DNA of 37,459 bases from Bryobacteraceae bacterium (GTDB lineage: Bacteria > Acidobacteriota > Terriglobia > Bryobacterales > Bryobacteraceae), in the NCBI GenBank assembly GCA_025062235.1, contig JANXAE010000015.1, positions 1 to 37,459 of the forward strand, given 5' to 3'. Positions 26,611 to 35,721 of the stretch are shown piece by piece; position 1 is the first letter of the stretch; every line of letters begins with the position of its first letter. The notes under the pieces were generated by a model. The model was not told the origin of the DNA. It worked only from the letters and a program-made list of their open reading frames with translations, and did no database searches. Position numbers and translations under genes: made by a program.

Positions 26611-27956
26611 CGCTCGACCCCTCTCGCATGCGCAGGCGCGCCCTGCAACCGCCGCAGGCGCGCCGCGAAATCTCCCAGGAACTGCTCCCGCCAGCGGCTC
26701 ACGTGTCGGGCGCCGGCGTGAACGCCCTCGGCAGCGGCGGGATCCTGGTCGTCGGTCCACCAGTTCGGGTGGCGGCGTGAGACTTGCCGGATCCGTTCCG
26801 GCGAAGGGGGCTTCGCGGTGAAAGCACCCCGCCAGCCTCGCAGGCGGGGATCGTCGCACTCCATCACATAGGTCCAGACCTTCGCATCGCGGGGCGCAAA
26901 CCGGAAACGCAACCGCCGGCCATCGTGGAAGACGGCGACAGGGACGCGGCCGTCGAAAACGACGCGCGCCTTCAGCTCGCGGCCGACTCCCGCGGGCGCG
27001 GGCAGCGCGAACTCGACCACGCCGAAAACCTCGACCTCGTCGGCTTCCGTAGTGAGGCGCTCGAAGAGCCGGTTGCGCCCCTCCCACGCGCGGACGAACT
27101 TGCCACCCCAGCCCGGCTGCGAGGGATCTTCCGGCGTCCCGCGCAACAGATAGGCCACCGAGGGACTGTCGCCCATTTTCAGCCTTCCGCCGAGCAGCGG
27201 CGTGAAGAAAGCACCCAAGTGGCCGCGCCCCGCAACGTGCGCGCCTACAAAGGCCTCGTTTCCCCATTCGCCCTCTTGGTTGCCGCCGACGAACCACCCG
27301 CGGTAGGTGGAGTTGGCTTCGATCATCCACAGGTTCGGATGTTGGCGCTCGATGTATGCGTAGGCGTTGACGCCCCACATCTTGTTGGGGCCCCCGATGA
27401 AATATACGCGGAGCCTGGGCAGGATGTCGGGGGCGTCGTGCAGAGCTTGCGCGAGGTCCTCCGGGCCGCCCCAGACCAACACCCAGAGGGGTCTCGGATC
27501 GGGCCGCCGGGCGCATTCGACGATCCACCGCGAACCTTCGGTGGGCAGGCCGACGCCCTCCCAACCCGCGGCCTCCAAGGCGCCTTGTTTGGCGATCGAA
27601 CGCAGGTACGGCGGCGTCGGGTAGCGGTGCGAGTGGGCGCGCAGCCGGGGATAATCACGCTCGTAGCGTTCGATCACCTCAAGGATGTGCTCCTTGCGCC
27701 CCGGTCCGTAAGGCGAAGAGATCAGGCCTTCCAGATCGAGGACATCGGCATAGAGCAACAGATGGACCATGGATTGGAAGTCGTCCGGATCGGTGCCGCC
27801 GATGTCCGTAGAGACGATTACGCGCGGCCGCTCGCCCGCCAGCGCGCCGCGCGCGGGCAAGGTCTGGGCGTCAGAGACGGCTGCGGCGAGCGCGACCAGG
27901 GCGAGAGCCGCCTGGATGCGCCGCTCCCGCGGCTCAGAATTGCAGGCGCAAGGCAT
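26607..27956 (-). CDS. Exported Sde182-like protein with nucleoside-hydrolase-like domain (DUF1593), copy 1
   Basis: A 449-aa paralogue of the next gene, with [23 protein letters not shown] near residue 45, closer to the canonical DTDxGxDDxxA nucleoside-hydrolase signature than copy 2, and the matching [17 protein letters not shown] and [12 protein letters not shown] blocks. The C-terminal part carries a beta-rich domain and [12 protein letters not shown] hydrophobic stretch ([18 protein letters not shown]) acts as signal peptide. ATG 27956 is 23 nt inside the upstream TonB gene and has no ribosome site, so the start is uncertain; translation may be coupled to the receptor. It lies between that receptor and copy 2 (ATGA overlap). 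The pair presumably works on the ligand imported by the receptor. Whether it hydrolyses an N-glycoside, another glycoside, or only binds polysaccharide is open. Confidence 0.86.
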   Translation of the reverse strand: MPCACNSEPRERRIQAALALVALAAAVSDAQTLPARGALAGERPRVIVSTDIGGTDPDDFQSMVHLLLYADVLDLEGLISSPYGPGRKEHILEVIERYERDYPRLRAHSHRYPTPPYLRSIAKQGALEAAGWEGVGLPTEGSRWIVECARRPDPRPLWVLVWGGPEDLAQALHDAPDILPRLRVYFIGGPNKMWGVNAYAYIERQHPNLWMIEANSTYRGWFVGGNQEGEWGNEAFVGAHVAGRGHLGAFFTPLLGGRLKMGDSPSVAYLLRGTPEDPSQPGWGGKFVRAWEGRNRLFERLTTEADEVEVFGVVEFALPAPAGVGRELKARVVFDGRVPVAVFHDGRRLRFRFAPRDAKVWTYVMECDDPRLRGWRGAFTAKPPSPERIRQVSRRHPNWWTDDQDPAAAEGVHAGARHVSRWREQFLGDFAARLRRLQGAPAHARGVER

Positions 27957-30900
27957 ATTGCAAGCGCCGGCCGAAGTGACCGGCTGCGTGGGCGTTGGTC
28001 TTGCCGAAGTCGGAGGCCGTGATGCTGGTCGTCGGATTGGCCCAGTTCATGTTGTTGAGGGCGTTGTAAGCTTCCAGGCGAAACTCCAGCTTCAAGTGCT
28101 CGCGCAGGGCGAAGCTCTTGCTGAGCACGGCATCCAGATTCAGGAAGCTGGGTCCGGTCAAGTCGTCGTACTGCCACGGGTTCGTCCGGCGAGTGTAAGC
28201 GGGCAGCCGGTTGAAGCCCGTTATGTCGAACCAGTAAGCGCCCGCTCCCACGCCGCCCAGTTTCCGGACGGTGGCGGGGGCTACCATGGCTCCGAAACGT
28301 AGCAACTGGCCCGAGCGATAGGTGAAAACCCCAGCCAGCTGCCAGCCGCCCAAGGCAGCGTCGAGCGCGCGAGGCATGCCGCTACCCAGCGCGCGTCCCC
28401 TGCCGACCGGAAGCTGCACGGTGCCGGCGGCCACCACGCGATGCCGGGGAGCGACCTCGCGCAGCCAGGTCAACCTGACGTCGTACTGATCCTGCTCGTC
28501 ATAGAAGACCATGGACTTCTCGAGGTTGTTGGCGTAGGAGGCCACGAAAGAGAATCCCTGCCGAAACGCACGCTGCAACCGGAGCTGGAAGGAGTGATTG
28601 CGGTATTTGCCGAGATCGGTAAATGTCTGGGTAATGGTCCCGTAGTGCGGATAGGGCTTGAGCAAGGCCGAAACGGCTACCTGCGCCTGGCGGCGCAACG
28701 CGCCGGGGAAGATCTCCACGGTTCCGTAGTTATAGAAGGGATTGGCCACCGTGCGGGTGAGCTCGACGCCGTACTTGTAACTGAGCCGCGGATCCATCAT
28801 GTTGAGGTTCAAACTGAGAAGGTCGCGGCTTACGAAGTTGACGAAGTAAGTGACCTCGGCGACCGTCCGCCACCAGATTTCGCGCTGGAGGGTGAGGTTT
28901 AAGCGATCACTGATGGGCGGCCTCCGCTGGTACTTGGAGATTGTGACGTTATCGCCGAGGTTCGTGTAGCGCCCGTAGCTCTTGCCGTAAGCGGGCGTGA
29001 GCCCCTGAGGGAAGGGGTTGCTCAGGAAGGCCTGCGGCACGCCCTCGAGCAGGGGCAAGACCTCGCTGATGGGGCTGAAGGCGGCCAGGTTCATCTGACC
29101 CAGCGGTTCGTTGCCGCTGTCCGTGAGGGAGTTGGGTGTGTAGAAGCGCCCGTAGCCCACGCGCAACGCCATGGCGTCGTTGAGGCGGTACGCCAGGCCG
29201 ATGCGCGGCATGAACTGCAACTTGTCGCTTTCGGTCGCCCGCTTCCGGCCTTTCTCGGTGAAGTAAAAGGCGCCGTTGTAAAGGTAACTCTTCTGGCCGG
29301 CGGACTCGGCCATTCTGGCTTTGATCTCGGCCGGGATCTTCGGATCAATGGCGGCTTGCAATCCGGGGATGGGATCGGTCAGATCCAGGCGCTGGGGCAA
29401 GCGATAGAGCGGATCCCAGTAGCCGCCTTCGTACTCGTAACGCAGTCCCAAGTTGAGCGAGAGCTTTCGGCTCACCTTGTAGTCATCCTGGACATAGAAG
29501 GCCCACATTTCCGTGTGGGCGTATTGGATGGGCACATACTGGGCGTTGGAGGCGGACGGATCCATAGCGCCCAGCAGGAAGCTGGCCCAGGGATGACCCG
29601 TGCGGACGTTGGCGCCGGCGGTGGTGTCGGCAGTGTTGTTGAAATTGAAGGTCAGATTGGCCAGACCTCCGAAGCGGGCGGCCCAGCCGCGCTTGAAGCG
29701 CGATTCGGCGCCGAACTTCAGCGAGTGGGCTGCCAGATACCTGTTCAGCAGACCGCTGACGCTGTAGCCGAGCGGTTCCTGCCACCAGAAGTTGCGAACC
29801 CCGAAGGTATCGCTGGTGGGCGCCACCTGGATGTTGGGGAAGTAAAGCAGAGGACGGCCCTGCGCGTAAGGCTTCCACCAGCCGCTGGGCCACAGGTCGC
29901 TCCATCCCTGCTCGCCGATGTCCATTTCGGGGTAGTAGCGCTTGTCCTCGGTCTTGTAATAGGCGGCGCGAACGGTCAGGATGCTGGACGGCGAGATGGT
30001 GAAGACCGTGTCGCCGGCGAAGTTGGTCCCGTGACGGATGGAGCCTTCAGTGCGGCGCATCTTGAGGACGTCCGCTCCGTTGGTGTAGTCGTTGGCGTCC
30101 TGGTTGGTGCGGAAGATACTGGCGCGGGCGAACGCCTTCCAGCGATCATTGATCTGCCAGTCCACGCGGTTGGACAGGTTGTAATAGCGGTAGGTCCGGG
30201 TAAAGTCGTATTTGTAGTTGTTCAGCCCGGTCAGGTCATCGCCCGGGTTGTTCGGCTCCCACAGGTGCTTGAGGATCTTCGCAGCCAGGGGATCCCAGCG
30301 CTGGGGGGCGATGCGGTTGCCGGGGAAGGGATCCCGCACGACGCGCCCGCCGGAGATGCGGGAGGTGAGGGGGTCGTAGATGACGCGCTGGCGGCCGTCG
30401 GTGTAGACGGAAGCCGAGAAGTCACCCTGGCGTTCGAGCGCGGTGGGCAGGGTGTAGGCCATGGCGGAAAAGGAAGCGTCGTTCTGGCGCTCGAAGGCGC
30501 TGAACAAGAAAAGCTTGTTCTTCTTGATGGGCATGCCGAGGGTGGCGCCGCCGTTCCAGAAGGTGTTGCGCGAATGCTGGCGGGTGATGCGGTTGCTGAC
30601 CGCGTTCCAGTCAGGATCGCCTCCGAAGTAGTAAGCGGTGCCGTGCACCTCGTTGGTGCCCGATTTCATGGAGATGGTGATGACACCGCCTGCGCTGTGC
30701 CCGAACTCGGCGTCCACGGCGTTCTTTTGCAGAGTGTATTCGTCCACCGCCTCCACGGGCGGGTTGTAGCCGAGCTTGGCCGAGTTGGCCAGCGGGGAGC
30801 CGTCTATGAGCACCTCGTTGCGCCCCATGGTGCGCCCGCCGAGATCGTAGGCGTTGGCTGCGTAGTGGTCGTAGTTGGCGTTGCGCGTCCAGTCGCCGTT

Positions 30901-31389
30901 GACCGAAGGGTCGAGCGCCGCCAGCGTGGCGGGATTGCGGGTGACCAGTGGCAGCTCGCGGAACAGCGAGGCCTCCACGCTGAGCGTGTGGCTGGCGGTG
31001 TTGAACTGGACGGCGACCGGCGCTTCGGCCTGCACGGTGACCGATTCCACGACGTCGGCGACGCGCAGGGTGATGTCCACGGTCACGTCGTCCCGCTGGC
31101 GGACGTGCACGTTTTTCTGAATGACGGTACTGAAGCCGGGATGCTTGACGGTGAGGCTGTACGTGCCGGGATCCACGCGATCGAACAGGTAACGACCGGA
31201 TTCCGTCGTCTGGCGCGTCAGTGAAATGCCTGTGGCGTCATTGGTGAGGGTGACGGTGACGCCGGCCACAGCGCCGCCGCTCGGGTCGAGGATGACACCC
31301 TGGACGCGGCCGCGGGTATCCTGCGCGAACCCCATGCGGGAGGCCGCCAGGCACAGGCAAGCGGTGGCGACGATCTGCCACAGTTTCAT
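27934..31389 (-). CDS. Large TonB-dependent receptor of the sugar regulon (first of operon)
   Basis: A 1151-aa Oar/SusC-like receptor. Signal peptide WQIVATACLCLAASRMGFAQ; carboxypeptidase-regulatory-like domain (GRVQGVILDPSGGAVAGVTV to DPGTYSLTVKHPGF); linker ESVTVQAEAPVAVQ; plug with NEVLIDGSPLANSAKLGYNPP and ITISMKSGTNEVHGTAYYFGG; large barrel ending LQYALRLQF with terminal Phe. ATG 31389 has GGAGGT 8 nt upstream. The track start at 31461 lies upstream of the predicted -10 box, so it cannot be the start if that promoter is right. It heads a unit with the two DUF1593 proteins, and the operator is 106 nt upstream of the start. Likely imports a saccharide or glycoside through the outer membrane with TonB energy; no SusD-like partner is present. 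Confidence 0.93.
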   Translation of the reverse strand: MKLWQIVATACLCLAASRMGFAQDTRGRVQGVILDPSGGAVAGVTVTLTNDATGISLTRQTTESGRYLFDRVDPGTYSLTVKHPGFSTVIQKNVHVRQRDDVTVDITLRVADVVESVTVQAEAPVAVQFNTASHTLSVEASLFRELPLVTRNPATLAALDPSVNGDWTRNANYDHYAANAYDLGGRTMGRNEVLIDGSPLANSAKLGYNPPVEAVDEYTLQKNAVDAEFGHSAGGVITISMKSGTNEVHGTAYYFGGDPDWNAVSNRITRQHSRNTFWNGGATLGMPIKKNKLFLFSAFERQNDASFSAMAYTLPTALERQGDFSASVYTDGRQRVIYDPLTSRISGGRVVRDPFPGNRIAPQRWDPLAAKILKHLWEPNNPGDDLTGLNNYKYDFTRTYRYYNLSNRVDWQINDRWKAFARASIFRTNQDANDYTNGADVLKMRRTEGSIRHGTNFAGDTVFTISPSSILTVRAAYYKTEDKRYYPEMDIGEQGWSDLWPSGWWKPYAQGRPLLYFPNIQVAPTSDTFGVRNFWWQEPLGYSVSGLLNRYLAAHSLKFGAESRFKRGWAARFGGLANLTFNFNNTADTTAGANVRTGHPWASFLLGAMDPSASNAQYVPIQYAHTEMWAFYVQDDYKVSRKLSLNLGLRYEYEGGYWDPLYRLPQRLDLTDPIPGLQAAIDPKIPAEIKARMAESAGQKSYLYNGAFYFTEKGRKRATESDKLQFMPRIGLAYRLNDAMALRVGYGRFYTPNSLTDSGNEPLGQMNLAAFSPISEVLPLLEGVPQAFLSNPFPQGLTPAYGKSYGRYTNLGDNVTISKYQRRPPISDRLNLTLQREIWWRTVAEVTYFVNFVSRDLLSLNLNMMDPRLSYKYGVELTRTVANPFYNYGTVEIFPGALRRQAQVAVSALLKPYPHYGTITQTFTDLGKYRNHSFQLRLQRAFRQGFSFVASYANNLEKSMVFYDEQDQYDVRLTWLREVAPRHRVVAAGTVQLPVGRGRALGSGMPRALDAALGGWQLAGVFTYRSGQLLRFGAMVAPATVRKLGGVGAGAYWFDITGFNRLPAYTRRTNPWQYDDLTGPSFLNLDAVLSKSFALREHLKLEFRLEAYNALNNMNWANPTTSITASDFGKTNAHAAGHFGRRLQYALRLQF

Positions 31390-31451
31390 GGGAACGAACC
31401 TCCGGGACCCTTCGAGCGCGATCGCAAGCTGGCGCGCGCCCGTGAGGGGGG

Positions 31452-31480
31452 ATTCTACCACGGGTCCCGGCCCGGGTCAA
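31452..31480 (-). promoter_or_regulatory. Promoter of the TonB receptor-DUF1593 operon
   Basis: Read on the minus strand: TTGACC (31475-31480), 17-nt spacer, TAGAAT (31452-31457). Transcription would begin near 31445, leaving a leader of about 55 nt. The operator copy B lies 14 nt upstream of the -35 box, centred about -58, a place typical for activator binding. Confidence 0.65.
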
Positions 31481-31494
31481 GCGATAACTCGATA

Positions 31495-31510
31495 CTGCAT
31501 ATTTATGCAA
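31495..31510. promoter_or_regulatory. Operator copy B, CTGCAT-ATTT-ATGCAA
   Basis: Second copy of the shared palindrome. Exactly 37 bp separate it from the -10 box of the TonB receptor operon, the same distance as at copy C. It lies between the 3' end of one TonB receptor gene and the promoter of the other. Confidence 0.75.
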
Positions 31511-31553
31511 CTCCCGCGCCCCGTCGCCCCGCGCACCGGGACCGCCCCGCTGC

Positions 31554-31568
31554 GCCCCGGCCCGGGGC
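31554..31568 (-). terminator. GC-rich hairpin after the TonB receptor at 31592-34549
   Basis: Minus-strand GCCCCGG-G-CCGGGGC can fold as a short GC stem 23 nt after the receptor's stop codon. No T-run follows, so it is only a weak terminator candidate; a factor-dependent end is also possible. Confidence 0.3.
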
Positions 31569-31591
31569 CAGCGGCCCGCCCATTCCGGCCG

Positions 31592-34549
31592 TCAGAAACT
31601 CAGCCGCGCGTTGAACTGGATCAGGCGGGCTCCCCGGGTGGACGTGAACCGCCCGAAGTTGGCGGCGTTGATGCTGGTCGAGATCCCCGAGAAGTTGGTG
31701 TGATTGAGCGCGTTGAACAGGTCGCCTCGCACCTGCAGCCGCCAGCGCTCCCGGAAGTGGAAATTCTTCGCCAGCGCCAGGTCCAGATTCCAGTAGCCGG
31801 GGGCGCGGAGAGCGTTGCGCCCGATGTTGCCGGGGCGGATCGGCGCGCCGCCTCCTCCGATGGGCACGAGCGCGAAAGCGCTGCGGTTCAGGTACTGCAG
31901 CGTGCGCTCGGGGTCGGGCGTGTAAGCTGGCCCACCCAGATAATCGGGCCGGCTGCTTTCGTAAGTGGTGCTCTGCGTGATGTTGATGGCGGGACCGGTT
32001 TCGGCCGTGAAGATCCCCGAGACCTGCCAGCCGCCAAGCAGCCCGCGCGCCCGGCCCGTGCGCCGTCCGGAGAGCCGGGCCAGGGGCAGTTCATAGAGGA
32101 AGTCGGTATGAAAGTGGTGCCGGATGTCGAAAGGACTGGGACCTTTGTCGGCGCGCGTGTTCCAGGTGTCCTGCGGCGGGTTGGGGAGGCCGAGATTGGC
32201 TGCGTTCGTGTAGGAAATGGTATTGGCCCAGGTGTAGACGGCGCCCATCTGAAGGCCGGAGGCGAAGCGGCGGCGGAAGGTGTTCTGCCAGGCGTTGTAG
32301 CGGACGCTTTCGCTGGCTTCGTAGTAGCGGAACTCCGAGTACTCGGGGAACGGTCGCAAGCCGGTGATGCGGTCCACCTGGTTGATCTTGCGCACGATGT
32401 TGGCGTGCACAGCGTGGTTGCCCACGTAAGCGCTTTCCAGGGACATCTCAGGCGTGATCTGCCGGGCCACGCTCAGGGTCCATTGCAGACTGTAGGGCTG
32501 CGGGAAGTCGCGCGAAATCACCGTTCCGGAAATGGGCCCGCCGCCACCCTTCACCAGGGGTAAGACCGCCGCGTTGCTGGTCGGGTAGACGATGCCGTAG
32601 CGTTGGGCTTCCAATTGGCTGAAGACTACGCGGTTCGGCTCATCCAGCGCATTCTGCACCAGCTCCACGGGGCCGCCGAAGTGGTTGTGCGAGCTGGTGA
32701 ACTTGCCGAAGCCGCCCCGCACGATCCACTTCGAAGTGGCCGACCAGGCGAAGCCGAAGCGGGGCGAGAAATCGAAGTAGTTGGCGTCCCAGATGCTGTC
32801 GGGATCGGTGAATGGGCCGATGCCGAAAGGTCCCGTGCGGTTGAAGAGGCGCTTGCTCTTCTCCTTGGGAACGGAGAAGTAATCGTAGCGCAAGCCCAGA
32901 TTGAGGATCAGGCGGCCGGTTATCCGGAAGTCGTCCTGGAGGAAGCCGCCGAGCACCCAGTTGTAGAGCGTGTACGGACGGACGCCGAAGCTGATGGTGA
33001 CCTGGGTGGGACGGTTGGCGAGCAGATCGGCCACGGTGGCGAAGCGGAACTCAGGCACGGTCTCGTTGTTGCGGCCCGAGGAGTACTTCTGGTAAAGGGC
33101 GCCGTACTTGATGGAGTGTCGGCCGCGGTGCATGGCGATCACTTCTTCGAGGCTGAAGTTGGTTCCCAGGTTCTCCATCAGCTCTCCGGAGTTGCTGAAG
33201 CCCAGGTTGCCGACGATCGCGCTGACCCCGAGCGAGTAGATGTGATCGAGACGGACGCGTTCGAACCGGTTGTAGCCGTAGCGGGTCTCGGCGCTCCAGG
33301 CGGCCGAGGAGTGGGTGTAGTTGACAACGCCCTTCTTGGTCTTGACATCGAAGGTGCGCGGGTTGGCGGGCGAAACGCGCGGAGTGAACTGGAAAGGCCA
33401 GTCCTGCGTGAAACGGACGGCGAGCAGGTCGGTGTCGGTCAGGTAGTAGTCGCCGCGCACGCTGTAGTGATCGCTATCCTCCTTGCTGGAAGCAGCGCTC
33501 TGGTAGAAACCGGTCACGGCGCCGGGCGCGTAGGGCGTGTTGGGTAGGGGGAAGGTGTCGAAGAAGGCCCTGGTGGCGGGAACCGCGGCGACGACCATGT
33601 CGCGGAATTCCTTGGTGGGCACGTTGCCGCTCACCAGCGCGAAGGCGCGCGAGCGATATCCTTCGTAGACGCCGAAGAAGAACAGCTTGTTGCGCAAGAT
33701 GGGACCGCCGAGGGAGCCGCCGAACTGGTTGAAGGTGAGCGGTGCGCGAGAGGTCAGGAACTGATTGCGGGCGGCGACGTTTTCCACTCGATTGTTCTCG
33801 AACAACGATCCATGGAACTCGTTGGTACCGCTCTTGGTGATCACGTTGACGTTGCCGGACATGGTGGGCCCGGTCTCGGCGGGGGCGATGCCGCTGACCA
33901 CGGAAACTTCGTGGATGGCTTCGAGGCTGACGGCCTTGATGTAGCCGAGCGAGGTGAGCGTTTCCGATTCGCCGCTGCCACTGGCATTGGCGCCGTCCAC
34001 AGTGAAGCGGAATCCATCCGGGGGCAGCCCGTTCATCGCCACCGCGTTGTTGCTGACCACCAGTCCCGCGCCCAGTTGCAGCAGCACGGTCCAGTCGCGG
34101 TTCAGGGTCGGCAGCTCTTGGATGCGCAGGCTCGCGACCAGGTGATCCTGCTGTGCGCTGGCCGTGTTGACGACCGGGGTCTCCGCCGAGACGGTGACGC
34201 TCTCGGCAAGTTCGCCCAGCTCCAAAGCGAAGCGCAAGCGCAGGCGCTGGCCTGCCACCAGCTCGAGGTCGGTGGTGCGCTTTTCCTTGAAACCCGGCGC
34301 GCGGACCACGACGGTGTAACGTCCGGGCGGCAGGAAGGTGAGAGTGAACTCGCCGGCGGCGTCGGCCACGGTGTTCCAGACGCCGCCGGTCTGCTGGTTG
34401 GTGGCGGCGATTTGGGCGTGCGCCACCGAAGCGCCGGTCGGATCCGTGACCGCACCGAACACCGTCGCGGTGTTGACCTGCGCGGCTGCGGGGAAGGCCA
34501 GCAGGACGCCGACCACGACGGCGGGAGAACTGCGAAGCGGACCGTACAT
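31592..34549 (-). CDS. Large TonB-dependent receptor of the sugar regulon (second)
   Basis: A 985-aa Oar/SusC-like receptor. Signal peptide AVVVGVLLAFPAAAQ; carboxypeptidase-regulatory-like domain (ATVFGAVTDPTGASVAHAQI to PPGRYTVVVRAPGF); linker AESVTVSAETPVVNTASAQ; plug with GLPPDGFRFTVDGANASG and NVITKSGTNEFHGSLFENNR; barrel ending FNARLSF with terminal Phe. ATG 34549 follows GGGAGGTGG; the track start at 34627 lies just upstream of the predicted -10 box, so the longer form is unlikely. It is transcribed in the same direction as the transporter upstream but has its own promoter and operator. It is shorter than the other receptor and differs in the barrel, so the two may take related but different ligands, for instance different chain lengths. 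Confidence 0.93.
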   Translation of the reverse strand: MYGPLRSSPAVVVGVLLAFPAAAQVNTATVFGAVTDPTGASVAHAQIAATNQQTGGVWNTVADAAGEFTLTFLPPGRYTVVVRAPGFKEKRTTDLELVAGQRLRLRFALELGELAESVTVSAETPVVNTASAQQDHLVASLRIQELPTLNRDWTVLLQLGAGLVVSNNAVAMNGLPPDGFRFTVDGANASGSGESETLTSLGYIKAVSLEAIHEVSVVSGIAPAETGPTMSGNVNVITKSGTNEFHGSLFENNRVENVAARNQFLTSRAPLTFNQFGGSLGGPILRNKLFFFGVYEGYRSRAFALVSGNVPTKEFRDMVVAAVPATRAFFDTFPLPNTPYAPGAVTGFYQSAASSKEDSDHYSVRGDYYLTDTDLLAVRFTQDWPFQFTPRVSPANPRTFDVKTKKGVVNYTHSSAAWSAETRYGYNRFERVRLDHIYSLGVSAIVGNLGFSNSGELMENLGTNFSLEEVIAMHRGRHSIKYGALYQKYSSGRNNETVPEFRFATVADLLANRPTQVTISFGVRPYTLYNWVLGGFLQDDFRITGRLILNLGLRYDYFSVPKEKSKRLFNRTGPFGIGPFTDPDSIWDANYFDFSPRFGFAWSATSKWIVRGGFGKFTSSHNHFGGPVELVQNALDEPNRVVFSQLEAQRYGIVYPTSNAAVLPLVKGGGGPISGTVISRDFPQPYSLQWTLSVARQITPEMSLESAYVGNHAVHANIVRKINQVDRITGLRPFPEYSEFRYYEASESVRYNAWQNTFRRRFASGLQMGAVYTWANTISYTNAANLGLPNPPQDTWNTRADKGPSPFDIRHHFHTDFLYELPLARLSGRRTGRARGLLGGWQVSGIFTAETGPAINITQSTTYESSRPDYLGGPAYTPDPERTLQYLNRSAFALVPIGGGGAPIRPGNIGRNALRAPGYWNLDLALAKNFHFRERWRLQVRGDLFNALNHTNFSGISTSINAANFGRFTSTRGARLIQFNARLSF

Positions 34550-34617
34550 GTTCCACCTCCCGGAGCGGGCCGCAGATCGCTCGGCGCGGAGGCGCCGCCG
34601 CACCCGCTCACGGCAGC

Positions 34618-34647
34618 ATGCTAGCACGGCAGGGCAGGGCGGGGCAA
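34618..34647 (-). promoter_or_regulatory. Promoter of the TonB receptor at 31592-34549
   Basis: Minus strand: TTGCCC (34642-34647), 18-nt spacer, TAGCAT (34618-34623, with an extended TGC before it). It is weaker than the promoter at 31452-31480, as expected if it needs activation. The leader would be about 60 nt. Operator copy C is 13 nt upstream of the -35 box. Confidence 0.5.
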
Positions 34648-34660
34648 GAACGAATTAGGC

Positions 34661-34676
34661 TTGCATAAAAATGCAA
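34661..34676. promoter_or_regulatory. Operator copy C, TTGCAT-AAAA-ATGCAA
   Basis: Third copy of the palindrome with perfect 6-bp arms. It is 37 bp from the -10 box of the downstream TonB receptor, equal to copy B, and 12 bp after the transporter stop codon. Confidence 0.75.
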
Positions 34677-34688
34677 AAAGCCCTCCTC

Positions 34689-35705
34689 TCAGGCGTTCGA
34701 GTATGTGATCAACGCCAGGCCCGCCAGGTAACAGGAGAACATCCAGGCCAGCAAGCGGTTCGTCCCGCCGGGCGCCTGGGCGAATTCTTTCCAGACGAGA
34801 ACACCCCACAGAATGGCGACCACTGGCGCGGCGTTGCTCAGCGCGTACGACACGGCTGGGCCCGCCGCGCCGACGGCCAGGAAGCTCGAGGTCAAACCCA
34901 GACCCCAGATCGCGCCTCCGGCCAGCCCCACCAGATGCGTCCTGGCATCGCCACGCCAGTACTGCGCCATCCGAACGGGCGGCCCCTCCACTGGCCTGCG
35001 CATGAAAAAGGGGTTGAACAGGAACGTGGTGAGGAACGCGCCGAGCGCGAAGAAAAAGGCGGCCGTCAGCGGCATCAGATCTCCCGTGCCGCCGGAGACG
35101 AACAGCGGATCAATGGCCTTGACGACCAGCCCGTAGAAGAACGCGATCAGCAACCCGGCCCCTATCGAGAGCAGGATGCCTTGTGCGCTGGTCTTCTTGA
35201 CGGCGCCGGCCAGGCGCCGGTAAGCGGCCATGCTGAGCAGAATCGCCGCTACGATCACGGCGACGCCGGCAAAAAGGACGAGGGGCTTCTTCTGGGGCGC
35301 TCCTTTGCCCAGGAGCATCAGGACGTAGTTGAAGAGGATGCCCAACACCCAGGCGATGCCACCCCCGATGGGGAAGCCTACCGCCATGCCCGCCACCGCG
35401 ATGGCAGCGACCAGCAGCAGGTTGCCTAGATTCCACACCGCGCCACCCAGCAGCGCGTAGAAGATGCTTCCGGCGCTAGCATTTCGCAGGTCCTCCATGA
35501 AGGGCCGGCCGAGCGGGCCGAAGCTACCCAGCGTGGCAGCCGAGATCGCCGACAGCAGCAACAGACCGGTGACGAAATCCCAGTAGTAGAGCTCGAACCG
35601 CCAGGCGCGTGCAACCAGTTTCTGAGTGTTGGCCCACGATCCCCAGCAGATCATGGTAAGGACGCACAGCAGCACGGCGAGGGCGTAGTTGTCCACGTGA
35701 ACCAT
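34689..35705 (-). CDS. DMT-superfamily permease (ureide-permease/GRP sugar-transporter-like)
   Basis: A 338-aa inner-membrane protein with about ten hydrophobic segments. It resembles the ureide permease/glucose-ribose-porter branch of the DMT superfamily: MICWGSWANTQKL in the first segment, WRFELYYWDFVTGLLL, a GGAVWNLGNLLLVAAIAVAGMAV block, and GGGIAWVLGILFNY. Plant relatives carry allantoin and uracil; bacterial ones occur in sugar loci. ATG 35705 has GTGGAGG upstream. The gene has its own strong promoter with operator copy D in the leader, so it belongs to the same regulon as the split transketolase operon and the two TonB receptors. I infer that it imports the sugar or small glycoside freed in the periplasm. 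Given the nucleoside-hydrolase-like partners, a nucleoside-like or ureide-like substrate should be kept open. Confidence 0.85.
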   Translation of the reverse strand: MVHVDNYALAVLLCVLTMICWGSWANTQKLVARAWRFELYYWDFVTGLLLLSAISAATLGSFGPLGRPFMEDLRNASAGSIFYALLGGAVWNLGNLLLVAAIAVAGMAVGFPIGGGIAWVLGILFNYVLMLLGKGAPQKKPLVLFAGVAVIVAAILLSMAAYRRLAGAVKKTSAQGILLSIGAGLLIAFFYGLVVKAIDPLFVSGGTGDLMPLTAAFFFALGAFLTTFLFNPFFMRRPVEGPPVRMAQYWRGDARTHLVGLAGGAIWGLGLTSSFLAVGAAGPAVSYALSNAAPVVAILWGVLVWKEFAQAPGGTNRLLAWMFSCYLAGLALITYSNA

Positions 35706-35721
35706 GGGGCCTCCACGACCG

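Noticed and set aside
25213-27564. 783-aa ORF as a single fused DUF1593 protein
   Set aside because: The upstream 318 codons are an off-frame reading of DUF1593 copy 1; the true start is the ATG at 26610 with a signal peptide.
29356-31224. 622-aa plus-strand ORF antisense to the second regulon TonB receptor
   Set aside because: Repetitive Val/Gly/Ala-rich shadow frame; the minus strand is unmistakably a TonB receptor.
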